The notes below the pieces were generated by a model, which saw nothing but the letters and a program-made list of their open reading frames with translations, ran no database searches and was not told where the DNA came from. A DNA stretch of 39,150 nucleotides from DASPFV01 sp035620975. GTDB lineage: Bacteria; Acidobacteriota; Vicinamibacteria; Vicinamibacterales; 2-12-FULL-66-21. Location: positions 1 through 39,150 of the forward strand of contig DASPFV010000098.1 in NCBI GenBank assembly GCA_035620975.1, in the 5' to 3' direction. This document shows, in pieces, positions 33,456 through 39,150 of this stretch (the stretch's first letter is position 1; every line of letters begins with the position of its first letter). The position numbers and the translations under genes are program-made.

Positions 33456-33914
33456 AATGGGCGGCAGGTGAGGACCTTGGCTTGGTTTCTGATCGCCCTG
33501 TCTGTCATGCTCGGGGTGACGGCGGCCTCAGTCCTGACACTCGTCATTACGGTGGCATTCGGCCCGCGATTCATCCCGCCCGCGGCGTTGCTCGTCGGTC
33601 CCATACTCCCGGTATTCTTCCTCCTCCCGCCTGGCGGGCGCCTCGCCGCCCTTCGGTGCGTCACCGTAATTACGAAATTACGAAAGGCAGGACTCAGAAG
33701 CTCGGCGATGGAGTGCTTGCCAGCCTGCTGCCTGCCCTCACGGCCAGTGAGTGCAGTGGCGCCAGTTCCCAGGCTGAACCTGGAACCCGGAACCCGGAAC
33801 CCGGAATCTGGAACCAGGAACCCGGAACCCCGAACTCGGAACCAGGAACCTGGAACCGGGAACAATGAACCAGAACCCGGAACCCGGAACTATGAACCTG
33901 AAAGAAGAACCTGA
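33432..33914 (+). CDS. Doubtful small membrane-protein ORF bounded by repeats
   Basis: Between the 42-bp and GGAACC arrays a frame encodes two convincing hydrophobic segments (TLAWFLIALSVMLGVTAASV and FIPPAALLVGPILPVFFLLP). Its N terminus, from any ATG, lies in the tandem repeat, and its C-terminal 45 residues are translated GGAACC array, with no stop until 33914. A real gene would have to use these repeats as coding sequence. It may be the remnant of a small two-TM protein, or chance. No ribosome binding site was seen. Confidence 0.25.
   Translation: MNTETNSRNGRQVRTLAWFLIALSVMLGVTAASVLTLVITVAFGPRFIPPAALLVGPILPVFFLLPPGGRLAALRCVTVITKLRKAGLRSSAMECLPACCLPSRPVSAVAPVPRLNLEPGTRNPESGTRNPEPRTRNQEPGTGNNEPEPGTRNYEPERRT
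33776..33905 (+). repeat. Degenerate heptamer array (GGAACCC)n
   Basis: About 18 units of GGAACC(C/T/A), for example TGGAACCCGGAACCCGGAAC (from 33780), with scattered variants (GGAATCT, TGAACCA, AGAACCC). It runs up to about 20 bp before the small secreted gene at 33928. All three frames are open in one direction, which creates spurious RVPGSGF-type ORFs on the other strand. Confidence 0.9.
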
Positions 33915-33927
33915 AAGAGAGCCAGAT

Positions 33928-34311
33928 ATGACGAAATCGATGATGTCGGCGACGGTGCTCGCAGTCATCACCGGCGGCGCCGTTGTGGCGCAGGAGCGCT
34001 CGGCAGCGGGCGTCGCCGGACGATGGACGATGACGGTGGAGGGCGGGGCGCATGGGGTGATGACGATGGGGATGGCGCTGGAGCAGGAGGGCGAGGAGGT
34101 TACCGGAACGTTTGCGAGGTTCCACGGCGACATGCCCGTGCGGGGGAAGTTTGCCGGTGGCACCCTCGAGTTGAAGACCGTCTCCGAGGACCGGGATGCT
34201 CCGCCCATCACGTTCACGGCGAGGCTGCAGGACGGGAAGCTGACAGGTCATCTCTCGAGCGCGATGGGTGACATGACCTGGACCGCGACGCGTACCAGGG
34301 ACGCGCAATGA
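33928..34311 (+). CDS. Small secreted beta-rich protein, unknown function
   Basis: 127 aa from ATG 33928; earlier in-frame ATGs at 33865 and 33892 lie in the heptamer array and would bury the signal peptide. Signal peptide MTKSMMSATVLAVITGGAVV-AQ. The mature part reads as alternating strands (VAGRWTMTVEGGAHGVMTMG, ALEQEGEEVTGTFARFHGDM, KLTGHLSSAMGDMTWTATRT), the pattern of small beta-barrel proteins common in Acidobacteria that compare a compound with and without additive (G-W-x-x-x-V/T motif). GAGAG at 33916-33920 is a possible ribosome binding site. No partner gene is evident. Confidence 0.72.
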   Translation: MTKSMMSATVLAVITGGAVVAQERSAAGVAGRWTMTVEGGAHGVMTMGMALEQEGEEVTGTFARFHGDMPVRGKFAGGTLELKTVSEDRDAPPITFTARLQDGKLTGHLSSAMGDMTWTATRTRDAQ

Positions 34312-34319
34312 TCCCGGCG

Positions 34320-34760
34320 CGGATTGGACGCGGATTGTGCTCACGGGAGGCGGATGAGGCCGCGGATGGACGCGGCTTTCTGACGCGATGCCAACGGGAC
34401 TGACTGCGTCCACGTCCGGCTCGACCTGCCGAAGCGTGACGTGGCGAACATCCGCTCCGCGTCCGTTGGTCAGCCAGGATCCGCGATCATCCGCGTACCC
34501 GGCGTCCCGCCTGGAAGATCCGCAATCGTCCGCTCGGCCTCCGTTGGTCAGCAACATCCGCGACCATCTGCGTTCATCGGCGCCTCCTCTGGAAGATCCG
34601 CGAATATCGGCGGTCTCATCCGCGTCCGGTCTCGAAGATCCGCGAGCATCCGCGTTCACCGGCGTCCCGTCAGCAAGCTCCGCGCACATCCGCGTCCCGT
34701 CAGGAAGCTCCGCGCACATCCGCGTCCGGGCGTGAACTCCCGCCATCCGCGTTCCCCGAC
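34320..34760. repeat. Degenerate 30-42 bp tandem array, TTCATCCGCGT family
   Basis: The array starts with units in one orientation (GCGCGGATTGGACGCGGATT, near 34318) and switches near 34440 to the other (GATCCGCGATCATCCGCGTA, GATCCGCGAGCATCCGCGTT, GCTCCGCGCACATCCGCGTC). Several units end CTGGAA or AGGAA before the next GATCCGCG or GCTCCGCG. The last units, from about 34665, have an exact 30-bp period and share GCGTCCCGT(C/G) words with the array at 13741. Confidence 0.85.
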
Positions 34761-34813
34761 CCCTCCCCCTGGCGGCCGTCGGTGTAGACTGACGCGTCAC
34801 CCGCGGGAGCCTG

Positions 34814-34897
34814 CGTGCGGGAAGTGGAGCGCCGCTGAAGCGCCCCATTCCCCGGCGGGATGTTTTCCAGCCTTCTGCTGGGCTGGAGGCCCGCACG
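34814..34897 (+). ncRNA. Predicted structured 5' leader or RNA element
   Basis: Perfect outer stem CGTGCGGG (34814-34821)/CCCGCACG (34890-34897) encloses two hairpins: a GCGC-based stem around 34826-34845 and TCCAGCC/GGCTGGA (34866-34872 with 34881-34887, 8-nt loop). The closing stem ends 15 nt before the AGGAGG (34913-34918) of the small Cys-containing secreted protein gene. This multibranched arrangement could be a cis-regulatory RNA or another dispersed palindromic element. It matches no riboswitch consensus I can recall (cobalamin, SAM, GEMM, glycine and fluoride were considered). Confidence 0.4.
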
Positions 34898-34924
34898 AAT
34901 TGTCGTCACCTCAGGAGGATGTCC

Positions 34925-35263
34925 ATGAAGAAGGTCCTGTTCCTGGCTGCGGCCGCGGTCCTCGTGGCCACGGCGGCGCCACGCGCTGAGACGTGGAAGG
35001 GCACGATCGGCGATTCGATGTGTGCGGCGAAGCACTCGGCCGAGAAGCACGGCGACAAGGCCGCCGACCACCGGAGCTGCGTCGAGAAGTGCATCAACGG
35101 CGGGGGGAAGTACGTGTTCCTCTCCGAGGGGAAGGTCTATCAGATCGCCAACCAGGACTTCGCCGGCCTGAAGACCCATGCGGCGCACGAGGTCCTGCTG
35201 ACTGGCGAGATGAAGAGCGACACCATCACGGTCGCGAAGATCGAGACCCCGGAGAAGAAATAG
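34925..35263 (+). CDS. Small secreted protein with three conserved-looking cysteines
   Basis: 112 aa from ATG 34925. AGGAGG at 34913-34918 directly abuts the alternative ATG 34919, so the later ATG with a 6-nt spacing is chosen. The signal peptide MKKVLFLAAAAVLVATAAPRA-ETW is clear. The mature protein (about 90 aa) has Cys and His in DSMCAAKHSAEKH and RSCVEKCINGGGKYVF, then KVYQIANQDFAGLKTHAAHE and a C-terminal strand (GEMKSDTITVAKIE). The layout suggests a small domain with disulfide or metal binding; similar unnamed exported proteins are common in Acidobacteria (from memory, not searched). The leader is predicted to be structured. Function unknown. Confidence 0.85.
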   Translation: MKKVLFLAAAAVLVATAAPRAETWKGTIGDSMCAAKHSAEKHGDKAADHRSCVEKCINGGGKYVFLSEGKVYQIANQDFAGLKTHAAHEVLLTGEMKSDTITVAKIETPEKK

Positions 35264-35403
35264 CCGGGACAGGGCCGCCCGTACCAGGGCGGCTCCTTCC
35301 GGGCTGGGCCGGGGACGGGCCCTGGGGGTCAGCCCTGCTGCCGTCGCCCTCGGGCAGACCGCGCCGCTCACCGCGCGAAACCAGCCGGAAACCCAACGAA
35401 CAG

Positions 35404-35439
35404 AAAAAAAGGCTGGCGGAAACGTCTCCGCCAGCCTTT
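35404..35439 (-). terminator. Strong intrinsic terminator of the TonB-dependent receptor gene
   Basis: A perfect 13-bp stem AAAGGCTGGCGGA/TCCGCCAGCCTTT (35408-35420 with 35427-35439) with a 6-nt loop. On the minus strand it is followed by seven U residues (A-run 35404-35410). It begins 67 nt after the receptor stop. In the plus direction only TTTC follows, so termination of the small secreted gene here would be weaker. Confidence 0.9.
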
Positions 35440-35505
35440 CAGCGTCAGGCGCCACCCCTCAACCATCAGCCATCGTTGAGCGCTGGCAGCTGAGGCGCAG
35501 CTTCG

Positions 35506-38500
35506 TTAGAACAGGTACCGCAGCGCGAGTTGGATATCGCGGCGGTTGCCGTCCTTGCTCACCGAGCGGCCGAAGTTCGCGCTGGTGATGTCCGTGTTCG
35601 GTCCGCTCAGGTTCGGGTGGTTCGGGAAGTTGAACACCTCCATGCGGAACTGCATGCGATGCGTCCCCGCAAGGCGGAAGTTCTTGAACAGCGCGATGTC
35701 CCACTGTTGATCGCCCGGGTTTCGCAGCAGGTTCCGGGTCTGGTTGCCGAACGTCCCCGCGGCCGGGTTCGCAAAGGCGGCCGGATTGAACATGTAGTTG
35801 TCATCCGAGCCGTTCGAGAACTTGCCGTTGGCGTTGGCGTTGATGTCGCCCACGACGTCGACCGGCTGGTCGCCTCCGCCCACACCGGCGATGTCGTTCG
35901 TGCGGACGATCGAGAACGGCGTCCCCGACCGCATGAACGTGGCGCCCGAGATCTGCCAGCCGCCCAGGAGGTTTCTCATCAGCGTGCTCTGGTCCTGCCA
36001 GAAGGGCAGGTCGTAGATGTACGACAGCACGAGCACGTGGGTCCGGTCGAAGTTCGAGAGACCCCAGTAGTTCGTGTCGTCATACGAGTTCCAGAGCACG
36101 TTCCGCTTGTCGCTGCCGTTGTCCTCGGACTTGCTCAGCGTATACGCGACCGCGAACTTCAGGCCGTTGGCGTAGCGGCGCTCGCCGCTCAGCTGCAGGC
36201 TGTGGTAGATGGAGCGCGCCGCATTTTCGGACAGGCGGATCGTGTTGTAGCCCTTGTAGGGCCGGAGTGCTTCGATGGCGACGCCGGGATTCAGGTTCCG
36301 CGTGCCTTCGGGGAGCTGGTTGATGTTGCGCTCGCGCTGCAGGTAGAGACCCCGACGTCCGACGTAGGTCGCGTCGACGATGAAGCCGTACGGGATTTCG
36401 CGCTGGACGCCGGCGGACCACATGTAGGCGGTCGGGTGCTTGAACTCGGTGTCGATGGCCTGCATGGCAAACGCGAGATCGGTCGCGCCGGATCCGCCCC
36501 CGCCCGGGTCGTCAACGAAGCCGTTGTTCACGGCCACCATGGGCTGGAACGGCGGGTTGCCGCCGAGCAGGGTCGAGTCGTTCAGGGTCACGCGGTTGTG
36601 GAACACGCCCAGACTGCCTCGCGCAACCGTCTTCTCGTTGACGGAGTAGGACACGCCCAGGCGCGGCTCGAACACGTTGTAGTGGGTCTTCGAGAAGCCG
36701 CGCGGCTCGCCGCGGAAGAGCGCCTGCACGCGCGGATCCTGCGCCGCGACGAGATCGTTCCCGTCGCCCTCGAACCCGTCGGCCGGCAGGACGATGCCGT
36801 TGTAGCGCGGCCCCGACACGAGGCGCCCGTTGGACGGGTTCATGACGGCCTCGTTGTTGACGTCGTAGAACGTCGGGTCGAAGTTCGCGATGTTGTTCGT
36901 CGTGGAGTACCACGGCGGCCAGATCACATAGCGGACGCCGCCTTCGATCGTCAGGTCGCTCCGCGGCTTCCAGGAGTCCTGCACGAAGATGTCGGTCGCC
37001 AGCGAACGCCAGCGCGTGAACGCGCGTTGCCCGAGCTCCGCGTAGGTCTGGAACAGCCCCATGGCCATGTCGGCCATGGCCGTGCCGGTCGTCAGGCCGC
37101 TCGTCCGGTTGTTGCGGAACTCGAACTGGCCGTTCTGGTTGTTCGTGCCGCCCTGGATGGCGCTGACGTTGATCTGATCGAAGTCGTCCTCACCGGAGTA
37201 CTCGACCGAGACGCCCGCCTTGAACGTGTGGCGCCCGCGCACGTAGGTCGTCGTGTTGGCCCAGACGTGGATCGGACCCTCCGAGAACGCCGGGTACGGC
37301 CCGCCGTCGAAGCCGCTGAGCGTGTCGATGTTGACGGTCGGGATCTTGTCCTCGATCTCCTTGCCGGGGAAGATGTATGGGTAGTTGATCCCGGTGCGGC
37401 TGCGACGGTGCAGCCCCGACTCCGTGAACACGTTGATGAACACCTGGTCCTTCGAGTACGAGTAGCTCGCCTCGTTGATCAGGTTGGACGTCAGCGTGCT
37501 CATCAGGTTGAAGTTCGTCGTCCAGTTCGGGCGCTCCCAGTCGGTGCGCGCGAAGGGGAAGGTGCCGCGGAACGCGTCGATGGCGACCCAGTTGTAGTAG
37601 GTGTACCGGGCGTTGAAGCTGTGGTTGTTGTTCACCCGGTAATCGACGCGGATGTTGTCCTTCCGCTGGTCCTGCGGGTTGTCGCTCGACTGAATCAGGT
37701 TCGCCGAGCCCTGCTGGAAGCCTGGCGTCGGATCAGGGTACAGGTTCATCAGCCCCACGCCGTTCGGGGAGAGCCGATCCTGCGGGATCACGTTGTTCGG
37801 GAAGGGCAGCCCGGTGACCGGATCCCGGATGATCCGCGGCGAGTTGAAGAACGGGTTCGACCCGAGCAGCTGGCTGAAGTCGCCGGTCCGCATGGCGGCC
37901 GTCGGCACGGTGGCGGTGTTCGTCGCGACCTGGAAGAAGTTCACCCATTCCTGCGCGCCGAAGAAGAACAGCTTGTTGCGGAACATCTCGCCCGGCACGG
38001 GGCCGCCGAACGCGTAGCCGTACTGCTTGTAGTCGAACGGCGCCGGATCCTGGTCGGCCGCAGCCGTGCTGCGGTTGCGAGCCCACGTGTTGGCCTGCAA
38101 CGAGTCGTCGCGCCAGAAGTACGACGCGCTGCCGCTGTAGCGGTTGCTCCCGCTCTTGGTGATGAAGCGGATCTGGCCGCCGCTCGCGCGGCCGTATTCC
38201 GGCATGTAGTTCGCCGTCAGGACCTGGACTTCCTGGATGACGTCGACGTTCTGCACGCCGATCGTGGCGCCCGAGGACCGCGTCCGGATCGCGACGGCGC
38301 CGTCGACGGTAATCGTGTTCTCGTCGGCGCGCCCGCCGTTGATGTTGAAGCCGCCGTTGGTCAGCGAGGAGAAGCCGGCGTTGTTGAAGTTGCCGCCGAT
38401 GACCCCCGCCTTGAGCGCCGGCACGCCAATCGGGTTGCGGCCCGAGAACGACAGCAGCTCGATGTCCTTGGCCTCGACGGTCTTCCGGACGGCAACCTCG

Positions 38501-38904
38501 GTCTGCAGGACCGACGCCTCGGCGGTGACCGTGACCTCCTCGGTGATGGCCCCGGTCGTGAGCGCGAAGTCGATGATCAGCGAACCACCGGCATCGAGAC
38601 GCACCCCTGATCGGCTCGTCCTCCGGAACCCCTGCAGCTCTGCCGACACGTCGTACACGTCCGAAAGCAGATTCGGAAAGGTATAGAAGCCGCTGCCGTC
38701 GCTGACGGTCGTGCGCGACTGCTGAGTCGTCGTCGACGTCAACGTGACGGTCACGCCCGGCACGACGAGACCACCCGGGTCCCTGATGGTGCCCGAGATC
38801 GTGCCGCGATCGAACTGTGCAAAGGCCGCGGATGCCCCCCCGAAGAGCACGACGAGCGCGAGGGCGACGCATCGATGCGGCTGCCACCGACTGAATCGGT
38901 TCAT
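35506..38904 (-). CDS. TonB-dependent receptor with N-terminal carboxypeptidase-regulatory-like domain (Oar-like)
   Basis: 1132 aa from ATG 38904, supported by GGGAGGAGG six bases upstream; the longer frame to 38967 lacks a ribosome binding site. The signal peptide ends ASAAFAQF. Residues about 28-110 are a carboxypeptidase-regulatory-like Ig fold (GTISGTIRDPGGLVVPGVTV, GFYTFPNLLSDVYDVSAELQ). The plug domain follows (NNAGFSSLTNGGFNINGGRA, NVDVIQEVQVLTANYMPEYG, RASGGQIRFITKSGSNRYSG), then a large outer-membrane beta-barrel ending in Phe (LALRYLF). It takes up a large ligand, possibly oligosaccharide or peptide, using TonB-ExbBD energy; no partner lipoprotein or TonB gene is adjacent, so the substrate is unassigned. 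It is monocistronic with its own terminator. Confidence 0.93.
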   Translation of the reverse strand: MNRFSRWQPHRCVALALVVLFGGASAAFAQFDRGTISGTIRDPGGLVVPGVTVTLTSTTTQQSRTTVSDGSGFYTFPNLLSDVYDVSAELQGFRRTSRSGVRLDAGGSLIIDFALTTGAITEEVTVTAEASVLQTEVAVRKTVEAKDIELLSFSGRNPIGVPALKAGVIGGNFNNAGFSSLTNGGFNINGGRADENTITVDGAVAIRTRSSGATIGVQNVDVIQEVQVLTANYMPEYGRASGGQIRFITKSGSNRYSGSASYFWRDDSLQANTWARNRSTAAADQDPAPFDYKQYGYAFGGPVPGEMFRNKLFFFGAQEWVNFFQVATNTATVPTAAMRTGDFSQLLGSNPFFNSPRIIRDPVTGLPFPNNVIPQDRLSPNGVGLMNLYPDPTPGFQQGSANLIQSSDNPQDQRKDNIRVDYRVNNNHSFNARYTYYNWVAIDAFRGTFPFARTDWERPNWTTNFNLMSTLTSNLINEASYSYSKDQVFINVFTESGLHRRSRTGINYPYIFPGKEIEDKIPTVNIDTLSGFDGGPYPAFSEGPIHVWANTTTYVRGRHTFKAGVSVEYSGEDDFDQINVSAIQGGTNNQNGQFEFRNNRTSGLTTGTAMADMAMGLFQTYAELGQRAFTRWRSLATDIFVQDSWKPRSDLTIEGGVRYVIWPPWYSTTNNIANFDPTFYDVNNEAVMNPSNGRLVSGPRYNGIVLPADGFEGDGNDLVAAQDPRVQALFRGEPRGFSKTHYNVFEPRLGVSYSVNEKTVARGSLGVFHNRVTLNDSTLLGGNPPFQPMVAVNNGFVDDPGGGGSGATDLAFAMQAIDTEFKHPTAYMWSAGVQREIPYGFIVDATYVGRRGLYLQRERNINQLPEGTRNLNPGVAIEALRPYKGYNTIRLSENAARSIYHSLQLSGERRYANGLKFAVAYTLSKSEDNGSDKRNVLWNSYDDTNYWGLSNFDRTHVLVLSYIYDLPFWQDQSTLMRNLLGGWQISGATFMRSGTPFSIVRTNDIAGVGGGDQPVDVVGDINANANGKFSNGSDDNYMFNPAAFANPAAGTFGNQTRNLLRNPGDQQWDIALFKNFRLAGTHRMQFRMEVFNFPNHPNLSGPNTDITSANFGRSVSKDGNRRDIQLALRYLF

Positions 38905-38997
38905 GAGCAACCTCCTCCCGTGAACCCCCATGGCTCCGCCCACGTCGTCTGTTTTCTCGCGCGCCACAGGTGGTCCAACCCGCGGAGCTTACCATAG

Positions 38998-39007
38998 GCC
39001 GTACGGC
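38998..39007. promoter_or_regulatory. Palindrome GCCGTACGGC upstream of the TonB receptor gene
   Basis: A perfect 10-bp palindrome within the imperfect dyad TATGCCGTACGGCCTATG (minus strand), 93 bp upstream of the receptor start. It sits in the most AT-rich part of the 246-bp upstream region and could be a regulator site overlapping the promoter. No -35/-10 pair is assigned with confidence, and the remaining sequence to 39150 shows no gene. Confidence 0.35.
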
Positions 39008-39150
39008 ATATTGATGACGCTGCAGGCCGGTTTTCGGCGCAGAACAGCCGCGGCATACTCACCTCGAGTGAGGCTCGGTCGTGATCTGACGCGCGGCCAG
39101 TGCGATGCGGCGGGACAGCGCCGGCTTTCGTGCGAGCAAAATCTTCGACG

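Larger units (their letters stand above)
33276..33927. other. 650-bp intergenic stretch, mostly repeats
   Basis: From left to right: the promoter and direct repeat of the two-component operon (33284-33318), the 42-bp tandem array (33330-33455), about 320 bp of unique sequence with a doubtful two-TM ORF and the AT-rich word GTAATTACGAAATTACGAAA (33667-33686), and the GGAACC array (33776-33905). Nothing else is recognised. Confidence 0.75.
34312..34924. other. 613-bp intergenic region with repeat array and structured leader
   Basis: It contains the degenerate tandem array (to about 34760) and then a GC-rich segment ending in the leader structure at 34814-34897 and the AGGAGG of the next gene. 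No additional coding sequence is supported; open frames are repeat translations. Confidence 0.75.

Noticed and set aside
34650..34735. CRISPR-like 30-bp periodicity
   Set aside because: Repeats are directly adjacent without unique spacers and are degenerate; no cas gene is present.
34814..34897. Cobalamin or other known riboswitch
   Set aside because: The conserved boxes of cobalamin, SAM, GEMM, glycine and fluoride classes are not seen, so only an unassigned structured element is reported.
35530..38610. 1026-aa open frame on the plus strand opposite the TonB-dependent receptor
   Set aside because: Val/Arg/Asp-rich shadow with no domain or start signal; the receptor strand has a signal peptide, plug and barrel.

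Overview
The window is GC-rich and has the gene content of an Acidobacteriota genome, most likely a soil Vicinamibacteria-type lineage. This is inferred from families only: several acidobacterial VWFA-related secreted proteins, an ADOP-type (acidobacterial duplicated orphan permease) protein, an Oar-like carboxypeptidase-regulatory/TonB-dependent receptor, FG-GAP and ASPIC/UnbV proteins, and intergenic space filled with dispersed palindromes and short tandem repeats. No rRNA, tRNA, phage, conjugation or CRISPR locus was seen.

Layout. Positions 1-5973 (+): the tail of an unknown gene, then three tandem secreted VWFA-related paralogues (726, 732 and 448 aa), the first two separated by a REP-type palindrome cluster. 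6002-8620: an FG-GAP lipoprotein with a c-type haem motif (-) and a RAYT transposase (-) flanked on both sides by its presumed REP palindromes. 8620-12223 (+): an overlapping run of a Tat-exported ASPIC/UnbV protein, a VWFA-related protein and a glyoxalase-like (VOC) protein. It meets a VKOR-DsbA fusion (-) tail to tail, sharing the stop tetramer CTAG. 13857-16236 (+): a PQQ-type quinoprotein dehydrogenase and a TrmO/TsaA tRNA methyltransferase. 16440-21284 (-): an enterochelin-esterase-like hydrolase followed by a 1266-aa protein that joins a complete ADOP/MacB-like permease to a GAF-like segment and a SpoIIE/RsbU-type PP2C phosphatase. 21576-22457 (+): a ThuA-domain protein. 22462-29497 (-): a tight three-gene operon of an unrecognised 971-aa secreted protein, a VWA protein with a canonical MIDAS motif, and a VWFA/TPR protein. 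29689-31473 (-): an acetyl-xylan-esterase-like hydrolase. 31630-33275 (-): a PhoP/PhoQ-like two-component pair. 33276-35263: mostly repeats with two small secreted proteins (+). 35506-38904 (-): the TonB-dependent receptor with a strong terminator.

Most products are predicted to be exported or envelope-bound: VWA adhesion or scaffold proteins, beta-propellers, hydrolases, disulfide formation, outer-membrane import. The regulatory proteins are the PhoPQ-like pair and the permease-phosphatase fusion. The strongest candidates for something undescribed are that fusion, the three-gene VWA operon, the structured leader at 34814-34897, and the related intergenic repeats built on a TTCATCCG(C/T)GT core with periods of 30 and 42 bp.
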